From positions 1 through 33,380 of the forward strand of contig CADDYR010000010.1 of assembly GCA_902810765.1 (NCBI GenBank): a stretch of 33,380 nucleotides of DNA. The letters run 5' to 3'. Shown in pieces: positions 8,437 to 17,517 of the stretch (positions are counted from its first letter, which is position 1; each line of letters starts with the position of its first letter). Source of the stretch: Chloroflexota bacterium (GTDB taxonomy: Bacteria; Chloroflexota; Chloroflexia; Thermobaculales; Thermobaculaceae). The translations under genes and the position numbers were made by a program. The notes under the pieces are model-generated. The model did not search any database. It was not told the origin of the DNA and saw nothing but the letters and a program-made list of their open reading frames with translations.

Positions 8437-9420
8437 CTACTCGAGACGTACTCTCGGGTCGGCCCAGGCCAGCAGGAAGTCCGCCAGCAGGTTGCCCACG
8501 ACCAGCAGCACCGACTGCAGCAGCACGAACGTGATCGCCAGGTACATGTCCTTCGTCTGCAGCGAGGCGAGGAACAGCGGACCGTCCGACGGGATGTTCA
8601 GCACGATCGAGACGATCACCTCGCCGGAGATCAGCGTCGGAAGCGCGGTGCCGAGGGACATGATCAGCGGGTGCAGTGCGTTGCGGACGGCGTGCTTCCA
8701 GATGACCACGTTCTCCTTCAGTCCCTTTGCGCGCGCGGTCTGCACGTACTGGTAGTTCAGCACGTCCAGCAGGTTCGCGCGCATGACCCGCGTGAGCCAG
8801 GCTGTGCTGCCGGCGCCGATCACGATCACGGGTATCCAGATGTGTTTGATCGTGTCCATCAGCTTCGCCCAGCTCCAGGGCGCGTTCTGGAACTGCTGCG
8901 AGTTGAGGCCGCCGGCGTCCATGTGCAGCACGGTCGCGGCGAAGACCAATAACAGCAGCGCCAAGAGGAACTCGGGGATCGCGATCCCTACGAACTGGAT
9001 CACGGTGACGATGTAGTCCGGGACGGTGTATCGGTGTGTCGCGGAGTAGACGCCGACGGGTATGGCCACCACCCACGCGAAGATCAGGGCGAAGAGCGAC
9101 AGGATCACGGAGACCGCGATCCGGCTCCAGATCAGCTCGCCCACCGGCGCGTTGTACGTGAACGACTGGCCGAAGTCGCCGTGTATCGCGCCTCCTATCC
9201 ATTTCAGATACTGCACGTAGACCGGGTCGTTCAGACCGTACCGTTCCTTCAGGTCGTTGATCTGCTGCATCGAGATGTCACCGCCCTGCTGACGCAGCCT
9301 CTGGATCTGCGCGTCGAGCGCCGATCCGGGTGGGAGGTTGATCAGGATGAAGGCGATGATCGAGATGAAGAACACAGTGACGATCATGTACAGCACACGG
9401 CGGATGATGTAGTTGACCAT
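8437..9420 (-). CDS. Opp/Dpp-type importer permease, OppB-like
   Basis: A 327-residue permease. It opens with MVNYIIRRVLYMIVTVFFIS, the usual OppB first helix, then LNDPVYVQYLKWIGGAIHGD FGQS-type sequence typical of the family, and about six membrane segments. The conserved ATPase-contact region lies in TARAKGLKENVVIWKHAVRN (the EAA loop). It is the second gene of the importer operon, 99 bp downstream of the binding protein; that gap contains a strong hairpin. Confidence 0.93.
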   Translation of the reverse strand: MVNYIIRRVLYMIVTVFFISIIAFILINLPPGSALDAQIQRLRQQGGDISMQQINDLKERYGLNDPVYVQYLKWIGGAIHGDFGQSFTYNAPVGELIWSRIAVSVILSLFALIFAWVVAIPVGVYSATHRYTVPDYIVTVIQFVGIAIPEFLLALLLLVFAATVLHMDAGGLNSQQFQNAPWSWAKLMDTIKHIWIPVIVIGAGSTAWLTRVMRANLLDVLNYQYVQTARAKGLKENVVIWKHAVRNALHPLIMSLGTALPTLISGEVIVSIVLNIPSDGPLFLASLQTKDMYLAITFVLLQSVLLVVGNLLADFLLAWADPRVRLE

Positions 9421-9476
9421 CTCACTTGCCCCCTGCTGGATGGCCGCGGCTCACGTCACGGCCGCTTCGTTACCGG

Positions 9477-9506
9477 AGTGGGGGCGTTCGGCCGGACGCC
9501 CCCACT
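9477..9506 (-). other. Intercistronic hairpin after the binding-protein gene
   Basis: A 15-bp stem (AGTGGGGGCGT... with one G:U position) begins 13 bases after the binding-protein stop. No U-run follows it. Such stems often lie between a highly expressed binding-protein gene and its permeases and protect the upstream mRNA or partially terminate transcription. That role is inferred from position. Confidence 0.65.
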
Positions 9507-9519
9507 GCTTATTGTAACC

Positions 9520-11763
9520 CTAAGTGTGCTGATCCGGGTTCTCATAGTAGAAGGTCTCCGGATCGTATACCGCTGGCGTCGGGTGGATCCACGGGTTCGT
9601 GAAGCCGCCCTGCGCGTACTTCAGCAGGTCCTGACGCGTCGGCACGTTCTTCAGGTCCTGCTTCGGCATGATGAGTTGCGGGTAGTTGGCGACCGTGCCG
9701 CAGAAGAACGGCCCGTCCGTGTAGTGCACCTTCTGGATCTGGTACACCAGCTGGTTGCGCTTCAGGAGGTCCTTCTCGGTACGCGTCTTGGCGTACAGGT
9801 TCCATATCCTGTCGACCGGGTCTCCCTTCTCGGGCGGCATCCGCGGCGGGTTCCGCTTCCACGGGCTGACGTTCAGCTGCTGCTTGATCGTCTTCGTCTC
9901 CTTGAGGACGTACCACTGTCCCTCGAGCGGAGCCCAGCGGTCGAAGTCCATCGGGACCTCCCAGTTGGGGTACACCAGGCAGTTCGGCCCGTCGCCCACC
10001 TCCCAGTCGGTCTTCATCATGAGCTTGCCGCCGTGCCACCTGTCGTCGAACCCCGTCGGGGTCACCGGGTTGGCCTTCGCGTTGATGCCCACGTTCTGCC
10101 AGTCCTTCGCGAGCAGCTCGTCCTTGCGGACGTGCTCCTGGCTGGTGTCGGAGTGGTAGTCGAGGGTGATCTGGAGCTTCGAGCCGTCCGGGAACTCCCT
10201 CCAGCCGTCGCCGTTCACGTCCTTGAGCCCCAGCTCGTCGAGCATCTTCTTCGCCGTCGCGGGGTCGTACTTGACGAAGCTGTCGCGCCACGCCTTGTAC
10301 TTCTGCGGGCCCTCGCCGATGCGGTACTCAATGGCCTTCGGGCTCATCGTGCCCGTCGTGAGCTCACCCTGGTTGTAGTAGATGACCTTGCGGGCGTTGG
10401 GCCGGTTGTAGGCCAGGGAGAGGGCCTGCAGGAACTTGGGCTCGCGGAACAGCTTGCGGTACTTGTCGTCGAAGTAGTCGCGGTTGAAGAAGTACATCGA
10501 GGCCGTGCCGGAGCCGGCGTCCCACAGGTAGACCTGCAGGGTGCTCTTCGACTGCGTCGACTTGAAGGTAGCCACGTCGGAGAGGTTCAGCCCGATGTGG
10601 GGGCCGAACACGAAGTCGAACTTCCCCTGCTGGACCTGCACCCGCATGACCTGGGCGTCGGGGATGTTCGTGACCTGTAGGTTGTCTATGTACGGCAGCT
10701 GGTTGCCCCACCTGTCGACCGCGTAGTAGTAGGGGTTGCGGGTCCAGGAGGAGCGGTTGCTCCCCGCCTTGCCGCTGACGAACATCCAGCCGTTCATCGT
10801 CGGCAGGTCCGGGTTCCTGTAGTTCAGCTTGTTATTGAAGCCATCAACCCACTTCTTCCCCTGGCTCTTGAGCTTCGGGTTGTACTTCGGATGGAACTGC
10901 TGCATGTAGTGCTTGCACTCCATCCAGCGCGGCCCGATCCAGCGCTTGACCCACATCGCGCTGTAGTCCGCGGTGAGCGGGCTGGTGGCGCCGAAGTGGA
11001 GCTCGAGGGTGTAGTCGTCCACCTTCTTCATCTTGGCGGGCTTGCCGTCGCCTCCCGTCAGCTCCTGCGGCACCGCCCCGGTCGGGTTGTAGTCCTCGTT
11101 CAGGGTCATGTCCTCCCACCAGAAGAGGACGTCGTCCACCGTCCACGGCTTGCCGTCGGACCACTTCAGCCCCTTGCGGAAGTGGAACGTCCACACCGTC
11201 AGGTCATCGTTCGCCTCCCACGACTCGGCGAGACCGGGGCCGATCTCCAGGCCGTCCCGCAGGAAGCGCAGGGGCGAGTGGCCGTACTGCCACTCGTAGA
11301 TGTTGTTCACCGTGGCGTTGTCGGCCGTGTCCGACATGACCGTCTGCATGGTGCCGCCGTACTTGCCCGGCTTGAGCCACTCGTGGGGCACGACATAAGG
11401 GTTCTCCGGAAGCCGCTTCTCGATCGGCGGCAGCTTGCCCGCCTTTACCTGCTGGGCGAGCATCGGTGACTCCTTGAGCTTGCCGTTGAACTGCAGCCCC
11501 TTGGCGTACTTGATGTCGGTCACGACGGTCTTCGTCGGCGATGCCTGAGGTGCCTTGGTCGCCATGCCGGTAGTGCCGCCGGTAGTCGGGGTTGGCCCGC
11601 CGCCCTTGCTGGGCGGCTGGGTCGCCTGATTGCCGCCGGCGCCAGGCGTGTTGTTCGCGGTGGTTCCGCCGCCACCGCCGCACGCCACGACCGCCGTGCT
11701 CGCGGCTGCAAGCGCCGAGACCCTGAGGAACTCACGCCTGCCTAGCCTAGTGTCCTTCACCAT
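9520..11763 (-). CDS. Solute-binding lipoprotein of Opp/Dpp-type importer
   Basis: A 747-residue extracellular substrate-binding protein of the peptide/nickel/oligosaccharide family (SBP_bac_5 type). The N-terminus has a twin-arginine motif (GRREFLRVSAL, Arg9-Arg10) and a lipobox ending at Cys28 (STAVVAC), so it is probably Tat-exported and lipid-anchored. A Gly/Thr/Pro linker follows to about residue 70. The core has family hallmarks such as LAESWEANDDLTVWTFHFRK followed by GLKWSDGKPWTVDDV. It is longer than the usual 500-600 residues and has many Trp and Tyr residues, which would also suit an oligosaccharide ligand. A near-consensus promoter lies about 140 bp upstream. Confidence 0.92.
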   Translation of the reverse strand: MVKDTRLGRREFLRVSALAAASTAVVACGGGGGTTANNTPGAGGNQATQPPSKGGGPTPTTGGTTGMATKAPQASPTKTVVTDIKYAKGLQFNGKLKESPMLAQQVKAGKLPPIEKRLPENPYVVPHEWLKPGKYGGTMQTVMSDTADNATVNNIYEWQYGHSPLRFLRDGLEIGPGLAESWEANDDLTVWTFHFRKGLKWSDGKPWTVDDVLFWWEDMTLNEDYNPTGAVPQELTGGDGKPAKMKKVDDYTLELHFGATSPLTADYSAMWVKRWIGPRWMECKHYMQQFHPKYNPKLKSQGKKWVDGFNNKLNYRNPDLPTMNGWMFVSGKAGSNRSSWTRNPYYYAVDRWGNQLPYIDNLQVTNIPDAQVMRVQVQQGKFDFVFGPHIGLNLSDVATFKSTQSKSTLQVYLWDAGSGTASMYFFNRDYFDDKYRKLFREPKFLQALSLAYNRPNARKVIYYNQGELTTGTMSPKAIEYRIGEGPQKYKAWRDSFVKYDPATAKKMLDELGLKDVNGDGWREFPDGSKLQITLDYHSDTSQEHVRKDELLAKDWQNVGINAKANPVTPTGFDDRWHGGKLMMKTDWEVGDGPNCLVYPNWEVPMDFDRWAPLEGQWYVLKETKTIKQQLNVSPWKRNPPRMPPEKGDPVDRIWNLYAKTRTEKDLLKRNQLVYQIQKVHYTDGPFFCGTVANYPQLIMPKQDLKNVPTRQDLLKYAQGGFTNPWIHPTPAVYDPETFYYENPDQHT

Positions 11764-11894
11764 TTAGTGACTCCTCGCGTAATGATTTGTTGGATCGTCG
11801 CCGAATGGGAAAGGGCCAGCGCCTAAGGGCTATATCTTCACCCCCTTCACGTCCAGGGTAGAGTGCAGGTACGAGAAATGCTCGTAATGGCCGA

Positions 11895-11941
11895 TAGTGA
11901 CTGGATAATACACCCTTTTACCTGTCATGTCAAATAGTGAC
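11895..11941 (-). promoter_or_regulatory. Paired TAGTGAC repeats flanking the importer promoter
   Basis: The heptamer TAGTGAC occurs at 11895-11901, just past the -10, and at 11935-11941, just upstream of the -35. The shared octamer is ATAGTGAC, and the copies are 40 bp apart, close to four helical turns. A third TAGTGAC lies at 11765-11771 at the start codon. This arrangement fits operator sites for a repressor, but that is inference. Confidence 0.4.
11905..11933 (-). promoter_or_regulatory. Near-consensus sigma-70 type promoter of importer operon
   Basis: On the minus strand, TTGACA (11933-11928) and TATTAT (11910-11905) are separated by exactly 17 bases, 11 of 12 consensus matches. Transcription would start near 11898 and give a leader of about 135 nt before the binding-protein ATG. 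The rest of the 365-bp gap between this operon and the divergent oxidoreductase holds no convincing gene. Confidence 0.75.
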
Positions 11942-12128
11942 ACTCCCCCGTGTGCCGTGCGTTTCCGGCGCCATTTTCTGCGAGCACCCCGCGCCGGTCA
12001 AGCCCCTCCAGCGCCGCTTCCGAGCCGGCATAGAACCGGGACGTCGCGCCAGCACACCCGCTGGACCGGCGCCCGCCCGAGCCGCTACCATAGGCTCCAG
12101 GACACACCGCGTTCAGAAAGGCTTGGCA

Positions 12129-13253
12129 ATGGAGAAGCTGCGCGTAGGGATCATAGGGGTGGGCTGGCCGGGCCAGCGGCACATCGAGGCTTACCAGAAG
12201 CGCCCGGACGTCGAGATCTCGGCGCTGGCGGACGTCAACACCGAGGCCGCCCGGAAGGTGCAGTCCGACTACAGTGTCGAGGGCGCCCGCATCTTCGGCG
12301 ACTACGAGCAGATGCTCGAGGGCGACTTCGTGGACGCCGTGAGCATCTGCACCCCCAACTTCCTCCACGCGCCGATGGCGATCCGCGCCCTCGGGTGCGG
12401 CAAGCACGTGCTGCTCGAGAAGCCGCTGGCGAACACCCTCGCCGAGGGGCTGCGGATAGCCCAGGAGGTCGCCGAGTCCGACCGCGTGTTCATGATGGCG
12501 TTCAACAACCGCTACCGGCGGGACGCTCGCATCCTCAAGGAGCAGATCGAGCGCGGGGAGCTCGGCGAGATCTACCACGCGAAGACCGGCTGGCTGCGCG
12601 CGGCGAACGACTTCTTCCTGCGGGGCTGGTTCACGCAGAAGGAGAAGTCGGGCGGAGGGCCGCTCATAGACCTCGGCGTGCACGTGCTCGACCTCGCCCT
12701 CTGGTTCATGGGCAACCCCAGGCCGGTGAGCGTCTCGGGGGTGGCCTACCACAAGTTCACCGACGTGATGCGCCAGAAGGAGCCCGCGGCGGACGTCGAG
12801 GACATGGCGAGCGCGTTCGTGCGGCTCGACAACGGCGGCACGGTAGTGCTCGAGACGAGCTGGATATCCCACCTCGAGCGGCCGTACGAGCTGTACACGC
12901 AGCTCTTCGGCACCCGGGGCGGCGCGACGATCAACCGCTCGGTGGGGCAGGAGGCGCTCAGCATCTACACCGTCGAGGACGGCGAGATCAGGGTCTCGCG
13001 CCCGCAGCTAGTCCCTTCGGACGTCACCGAGCGGGGCTTCCTGCTGTACGACTCGTTCGCGTCGGAGATCTCGGACTTCGTCGACAGCATCAGGGCAGGG
13101 GTGCAGCCCGGAGCCACGATCACCCACGGCCTGGATGTGCTGCGGATCCTGGACGCCATCTACCGCTCCGCGGAGAGCGGTCACGAGGTGGTGCTGACCG
13201 AGGGCACGGACGTCGGGGGCACGACCCCGCCGGGCGGCAGGGTGAGGGCCTGA
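12129..13253 (+). CDS. Gfo/Idh/MocA family oxidoreductase
   Basis: A 374-residue NAD(P)-dependent sugar or cyclitol dehydrogenase-like protein. The Rossmann domain starts RVGIIGVGWPGQRHIEAY. The catalytic lysine motif is EKPLANTL (Lys98), and the second-domain motif GGGPLIDLGVHVLDLALW supplies the conserved Asp and His. The open frame extends upstream, but the ATG at 12129 directly precedes the Rossmann strand and has AAAGG upstream. It is divergent from the importer, so the importer could bring in a carbohydrate oxidised by this enzyme. The substrate is not determinable. Confidence 0.9.
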   Translation: MEKLRVGIIGVGWPGQRHIEAYQKRPDVEISALADVNTEAARKVQSDYSVEGARIFGDYEQMLEGDFVDAVSICTPNFLHAPMAIRALGCGKHVLLEKPLANTLAEGLRIAQEVAESDRVFMMAFNNRYRRDARILKEQIERGELGEIYHAKTGWLRAANDFFLRGWFTQKEKSGGGPLIDLGVHVLDLALWFMGNPRPVSVSGVAYHKFTDVMRQKEPAADVEDMASAFVRLDNGGTVVLETSWISHLERPYELYTQLFGTRGGATINRSVGQEALSIYTVEDGEIRVSRPQLVPSDVTERGFLLYDSFASEISDFVDSIRAGVQPGATITHGLDVLRILDAIYRSAESGHEVVLTEGTDVGGTTPPGGRVRA

Positions 13254-13369
13254 TGGCGGGTTTCTTGCTATAAGAGGGGCGAAAGGCACCGGGGCGGGCG
13301 GAGGCCCTCGCAGGCATCCGTCCGCCGGCCATATACCCCGCGCAACCACATCAGCCAACGGAGAAGACG

Positions 13370-13972
13370 ATGAACATCCTGGACTCACTCAGGCAGAGCG
13401 CGACCGACGCGGCGACCGAGGCCCAGAGGCTCGTGCGGGCCCAGCGGCAGCAGCTCCACGTCACCGCCCTCAAAAGGGATCGGGACCGCGCGGCGCTCGC
13501 GCTCGGCAACCGCGCGGTCGAGAAGCTGAAGGCTGGCACGCTGCAGGACCCCGAGCTGATGAGCCTGCTCCAGCCCGTGCTCGACCTCGAGGCGCGCGTC
13601 GGGGAAGCCGAGCGCGAGCTCGAGAGCCTCAAGCAGAAGGAGCGCACGGAGGCCGGGACTCCGTCGGGCGCCGGGGCGCAGACGGCTCAGCCCGAGGCGG
13701 AGCCCTCTGCCGAGGAGGCGGCTGCCTCGGAGCAGGCCGCCCCGAGCGCCGGCGGCACCACGACCCCGGAGGAGGACGTGGCGCAGTTCTCGGGCTCGCA
13801 GCAGGCCACGACCGGCGCTGCCGAGGAGACGGTCGAGACCGAGGAGCCGCCGACCCGGGAGGAGGCGCGCGCCTACGCCGGCACGAAGACCTGCCCGAAC
13901 TGCGGAGCGAGCATCCCGCAGGAGGCCGAGTACTGCATCTCCTGCGGAGCGCGAGTGAGCGAGCAGGCGTGA
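13370..13972 (+). CDS. Coiled-coil protein with C-terminal zinc ribbon
   Basis: A 200-residue protein. Residues 1-95 are strongly helical and charged (likely coiled coil), residues 95-170 are a low-complexity Ala/Glu/Thr/Gly linker, and the end is a zinc ribbon with CPNC (175, 178) and CISC (189, 192), followed by GARVSEQA. Two-CxxC ribbons of this type serve as protein or nucleic-acid contact modules. The ATG has a GGAGAAG Shine-Dalgarno. The next small gene overlaps its stop (GTGA). Function unknown. Confidence 0.75.
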   Translation: MNILDSLRQSATDAATEAQRLVRAQRQQLHVTALKRDRDRAALALGNRAVEKLKAGTLQDPELMSLLQPVLDLEARVGEAERELESLKQKERTEAGTPSGAGAQTAQPEAEPSAEEAAASEQAAPSAGGTTTPEEDVAQFSGSQQATTGAAEETVETEEPPTREEARAYAGTKTCPNCGASIPQEAEYCISCGARVSEQA

Positions 13973-14115
13973 CACCCCAGGCCCGGGAGCACGGGCTTCA
14001 CGCCGAGGAGCAATCCATCCCCCGGGAAGAGATGGGCGGCGAGGCCGCGTGCTGGGCGCACCTGCTCGACAAGGAGGGGCGGCTCGAGACGCCCGAGGAC
14101 GAGGAGGAGGACTAG
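13969..14115 (+). CDS. 48-residue acidic hypothetical protein
   Basis: It starts GTG at 13969 inside the stop of the zinc-ribbon gene and ends with TAG at 14113. The protein contains GGEAACWAHLLDKEGRLE and an acidic C-terminus (TPEDEEED). Its only Cys sits in a GGEAxCW context that I associate with small uncharacterised proteins of high-GC bacteria, but I cannot name a family. The GAGGAGGAGGA encoding its tail doubles as the Shine-Dalgarno of the next gene, so the three genes look translationally linked. Confidence 0.5.
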   Translation: MTPQAREHGLHAEEQSIPREEMGGEAACWAHLLDKEGRLETPEDEEED

Positions 14116-14117
14116 CG

Positions 14118-14486
14118 TTGCCCGGAAAGGTGGAGGTCAGGCGGATCTACGAGGATCGGAAGGGCTCGGGCGGCTACCGCGTGCTCGTGGACCGCATCTG
14201 GCCTCGCGGGATCAGGAAGGCCGACGCGCACCTCGACGAGTGGATGCGGGACGTCGCGCCGAGCACGGAGCTCCGCAAGTGGTACGGCCACGATCCGGAG
14301 AAGTGGCCGGAGTTCCGGGAGCGCTACCGCAGGGAGCTGGAGGACCCCGAGCGCGCGCGGAGGCTCGACGAGCTGGTGGAGCGGGCGCGCTCGGGCGATC
14401 TCGTGCTCCTGTGCGGGGCGAAGGACGCCGGAAACAGCCAGGCGGAGGTGCTCCGCGAGGTCATCGAGGAGCGCCTGAGACGGTAG
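14118..14486 (+). CDS. DUF488 family protein
   Basis: A 122-residue protein with the DUF488 signature: an early RIYEDRKGSGGYRVLVDRIW, then PRGIRK, then WYGHDPEKWPEFRERY, and near the end LLCGAKDAGNSQAEVLREV. The biochemical role of the family is not settled. TTG at 14118 was chosen because GAGGAGGAGGA lies about eight bases upstream; a GTG at 14130 is an alternative. It converges on queF with a 43-bp gap. Confidence 0.85.
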   Translation: MPGKVEVRRIYEDRKGSGGYRVLVDRIWPRGIRKADAHLDEWMRDVAPSTELRKWYGHDPEKWPEFRERYRRELEDPERARRLDELVERARSGDLVLLCGAKDAGNSQAEVLREVIEERLRR

Positions 14487-14529
14487 CGAGAGCCTCGCCT
14501 CCTGCGGCTCTCTCCGAACCGGGCGCGCG

Positions 14530-14925
14530 TCAGCTCAATGCGGGCTCGGGCTCCGGCATCCGGTTCGCGGTCTCGCGGTCGTAGTGGACCTCGACGTGCG
14601 TCGTGATCCCCCCGCGCACGTTGAACTCGCCCCGCACCGTCATCCTCCGGGGGCGCACGGCGCTCACGAGGTCGTTCAGGATGCGGTTCGTGACGTCCTC
14701 GTGGAAGTGTCCCTCCTCCCGGAAGCTCCAGAGGTACAGCTTCAGGCTCTTGAGCTCCACGCACAGCTCGTCCGGCACGTAGCTGACGTGGATCGTCGCG
14801 AAGTCGGGCTGGCCGGTCATCGGGCACAGGCAGGTGAACTCCGGCGCCGCGATGTTCACCGTGTAGTCCCTGTAGGGGTGCTTGTTCCGGAAGGTCTCGA
14901 TCTGCTTGCTCGGTCTGGTTGGCAT
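14530..14925 (-). CDS. queF: NADPH-dependent preQ0 reductase (QueF, short form)
   Basis: A 131-residue unimodular QueF (YkvM type), which reduces 7-cyano-7-deazaguanine to preQ1 in queuosine synthesis. It has the nucleophile motif [12 protein letters not shown] (Cys34, Asp41) and the NADPH/substrate motif [20 protein letters not shown]. The ATG at 14925 lies 11 bp after the ispG stop, so the two are cotranscribed. The other queuosine genes (queC, queD, queE) are not in the window. Confidence 0.95.
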   Translation of the reverse strand: MPTRPSKQIETFRNKHPYRDYTVNIAAPEFTCLCPMTGQPDFATIHVSYVPDELCVELKSLKLYLWSFREEGHFHEDVTNRILNDLVSAVRPRRMTVRGEFNVRGGITTHVEVHYDRETANRMPEPEPALS

Positions 14926-14936
14926 AACTCTTCGGT

Positions 14937-16991
14937 CTACTCCTCGGGCGGCGGGTCTATCCAGCGGTTGTGCTCCTTGATGAGCTCCACGAGCCGCTCG
15001 TCCGCCACGTCCTGCGGCAGGTTCTTCTCGACGCACGTCTTGCCGACGAACAGGTTGACCTTGTTCTCCCCGCTGCCCATGTACCCGAAGTCGGCATCGG
15101 CCAGCTCTCCGAGGCCGTTGACGATGCAGCCCATCACGGCTATCTTCACACCCTTGAGGTGGCCCGTGCGCTGCTTGATGCGCTCGGTCGTCGTCTGCAG
15201 ATCGAAGAGCGTACGCCCGCAGCTGGGGCAGGCGATGAACTCGGTCTTGCTCAGGCGGGCACCCGCCGCCTGCAGGATGTTGAACACCGTCCGCAGCCTG
15301 TCGGGGTGCGGTGACTCCCCCTCGAGCGCCACCGACGAGCCGATGCCATCGCACAGCAGCGAGCCCAGGCTGATCGAGGCATCGTACAGGTTCTCGTCGT
15401 TCGCGGGCACGATCAGGTGGAGGTTCCAGCGCCTACCCTCCTGCCTGAGCAGCGAGTCGAGCAGGCGATACGCCCTGATCCGGTACGAGCGGTCGGACAC
15501 TCTGAGCGCGAGCGCGAGCTTGCAGGCCCCCGCGGCCTCGGCCTCGCGCGCGGTCTCCATCAGGCGCTCCACCATCGGAAACTCGTGGCGGCGCTCCAGC
15601 TCTCGGAGCTCCTCTGCCGGACGCGCATCCTCCATCTCGACGAGCAGGGGCGCGTCCCGCTCCGCCGCGGCGCGGGCGACGGGCGACACGTCAAGGTCCT
15701 CGTCCACACGCAGCCTGACCATGTAGGCGTCCGCCTCCGGCACGTTCGCCAGCCCCGGCGGCACGACGGCGCCGATCGCGGGCCTGACGGTCATGAGCTC
15801 GGCGTTCTCCCGGATGTTCCGGAACACGGACGCGTCCCGGTCGGTCCTCACCCGCACGAATATCGTGTCGGGCCGGAGGGCGTCGCGCCCCACCGGGCGG
15901 TTCAGGCCGAGCGCTCCGCTCAGGCTGGGCTCTCCCGGCACCTCGCAGACGACGAGCGCGGGGTTTCCGCCTCCCAGGACGTGCGAGCCGAGCTCGAGCG
16001 CGTCGGTCTCGCGCGGCGAGTACTCGAACGGGCTGCGGAGGTCGGGCAGCGGGCCGGCGAAGAAGGTCTGCGTGCCGAAGTCGCGCACCTCGTCGTAGCG
16101 CCCGGCGAGCGCGTACGCGACGGGGATCTCGTTCTCGGCGTCCTCGGTGAGCGAGACGCGGATCGTGTCGCCGATGCCGTCCTCGAGCAGCGAGCCTATG
16201 CCGATCGCGGACTTGATCCGCCCGTCCTCTCCGTTCCCCGCCTCGGTCACGCCCAGGTGGAACGGGTAGGTCATCCCCAGCTCCTCCATCCGGGCGGCGA
16301 GCAGCCTGTACGCCGCGATCATCACCTTCGGGTTCGACGCCTTCATCGAGAGGACGATGTCGCGGTAGCCCCAGCTCTCGGCCATCCGCACGAACTCGAG
16401 CGCGGACTCCACCATCCCGAGTGGGGTGTCGCCGTATCGGGTCATGATCCGGTCGGAGAGGGAGCCGTGGTTGGTGCCGATGCGCATCGCTATGCCGCGC
16501 TCCTTGCACCGCTCGACGAGCGGCCGGAACTTCTGGGCGATCCTCTCGAGCTCTAGCGCGTACTGCTCGTCCGTGTACTCCTTCACCTGAAAGAGCTTCG
16601 TGTCCGCGAAGTTGCCGGGGTTGATGCGCACCTTGTCGGCGTACAGCGCGGCCTCCATCGCGGCGTTCGGGGAGAAGTGGATGTCGGCCACGAGCGGCAC
16701 CCTGATGCCCCTGGCCTCCAGCCCGGCGCGGATGTCCTTCAGGGCGCGCGCGTCGGCTGGGGTCGGCGTGGTGATCCTGACGATCTCGCACCCCGCCCTG
16801 GCGAGCCGAGCCGCCTCCTCGACGGTCGCCTCGACGTCACGGGTGCGGGTGGTGGTCATGGACTGGACGCGGATCGGGTTGGAGCCGCCCACGCCCACGT
16901 CGCCCACCATCACCTCGTGCGTCCTGCGGCGGTGATACGAGTAGGGGTCGGCGCAGTAGCGCGCTCCCGTCGCCTGGTTCTCTATCGTCAT
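14937..16991 (-). CDS. ispG: 4-hydroxy-3-methylbut-2-enyl diphosphate synthase, long form
   Basis: A 684-residue IspG/GcpE, the penultimate enzyme of the MEP isoprenoid pathway. The N-terminal TIM barrel has the hallmarks [23 protein letters not shown] and [10 protein letters not shown]. The C-terminal [4Fe-4S] domain has CPSC (Cys588, Cys591), GCIVNGLGE (Cys622, Glu629). Between them, from about 290 to 560, is the extra domain found in plant, chlamydial, Bacteroidetes and some other bacterial enzymes; typical E. coli-type IspG has about 370 residues. The ATG is followed by TIENQATG. Cotranscribed with queF. Confidence 0.95.
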   Translation of the reverse strand: MTIENQATGARYCADPYSYHRRRTHEVMVGDVGVGGSNPIRVQSMTTTRTRDVEATVEEAARLARAGCEIVRITTPTPADARALKDIRAGLEARGIRVPLVADIHFSPNAAMEAALYADKVRINPGNFADTKLFQVKEYTDEQYALELERIAQKFRPLVERCKERGIAMRIGTNHGSLSDRIMTRYGDTPLGMVESALEFVRMAESWGYRDIVLSMKASNPKVMIAAYRLLAARMEELGMTYPFHLGVTEAGNGEDGRIKSAIGIGSLLEDGIGDTIRVSLTEDAENEIPVAYALAGRYDEVRDFGTQTFFAGPLPDLRSPFEYSPRETDALELGSHVLGGGNPALVVCEVPGEPSLSGALGLNRPVGRDALRPDTIFVRVRTDRDASVFRNIRENAELMTVRPAIGAVVPPGLANVPEADAYMVRLRVDEDLDVSPVARAAAERDAPLLVEMEDARPAEELRELERRHEFPMVERLMETAREAEAAGACKLALALRVSDRSYRIRAYRLLDSLLRQEGRRWNLHLIVPANDENLYDASISLGSLLCDGIGSSVALEGESPHPDRLRTVFNILQAAGARLSKTEFIACPSCGRTLFDLQTTTERIKQRTGHLKGVKIAVMGCIVNGLGELADADFGYMGSGENKVNLFVGKTCVEKNLPQDVADERLVELIKEHNRWIDPPPEE

Positions 16992-17139
16992 TATTCGGCC
17001 ACTCCCGAGTGCTGGGACTCCATCTCACGTCCATTTTACCCAATCAAGTCGTGACTCTCTCCGCGACGGCAACCGGATTGCTCGTAACGGCGCGATGCGC
17101 GACGCAGGGGTTTGGAGCCACGAGGTCAGGGCAGCGGGC

Positions 17140-17442
17140 TCAGCGCTCGGGTCGGGCTGTGGGATCGGCGTCGGATGGCGCGGGCAGGGAGCCCGGTCCA
17201 CCATCGGCGCGCGGGGCCATCAGCCTGAGATGCCACTCGACCTGCTGCTCGAGCTGGCGGTTGATCCGCTCCAGCTCCTGCACCCTCGACTCCCGCAGGC
17301 TGAGCTTCTCCCGCAGCATTCGCAGCTCGTGGTCGGCCGCACGGCGTCGGGCCTCGAAGACCTTGTCCGTGACGAAGATCACCACGCCGGTCAGGCAGCC
17401 GATGAACACGATCAGCACCGGGATCATCCAGGGCTCGAACAT
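17140..17442 (-). CDS. Membrane-anchored coiled-coil protein
   Basis: A 100-residue protein with one N-terminal membrane segment (WMIPVLIVFIGCLTGVVIFV) followed by a charged coiled coil (LREKLSLRESRVQELERINR) and a Pro/Ala-rich tail. The topology suggests a cytoplasmic coil anchored to the membrane, but I do not recognise a family. The ATG at 17442 puts the membrane helix at the start and has GGCGGGAG upstream. It lies between ispG and the MFS gene on the same strand. Confidence 0.65.
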   Translation of the reverse strand: MFEPWMIPVLIVFIGCLTGVVIFVTDKVFEARRRAADHELRMLREKLSLRESRVQELERINRQLEQQVEWHLRLMAPRADGGPGSLPAPSDADPTARPER

Positions 17443-17517
17443 GGCTCCCGCCTCCGCCTCGTATCGCGTCAATGGAGAATATAGCACACTCGGCGCACGA
17501 GCCCGCCCTCCATCGCC

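Noticed and set aside
9034-10680. Long open frame opposite the binding-protein and permease genes
   Set aside because: It is a high-GC antisense shadow, rich in Arg, His, Val and Leu with no motif, opposite two clear genes.
11937-12128. N-terminal extension of the oxidoreductase to 11937
   Set aside because: The extension lacks coding character and a ribosome site and overlaps the divergent promoter; the Rossmann fold begins right after the ATG at 12129.
13290-13330. Terminator after the oxidoreductase gene
   Set aside because: GGCGGA/TCCGCC could pair, but the stem is short with a long loop and no U-run.
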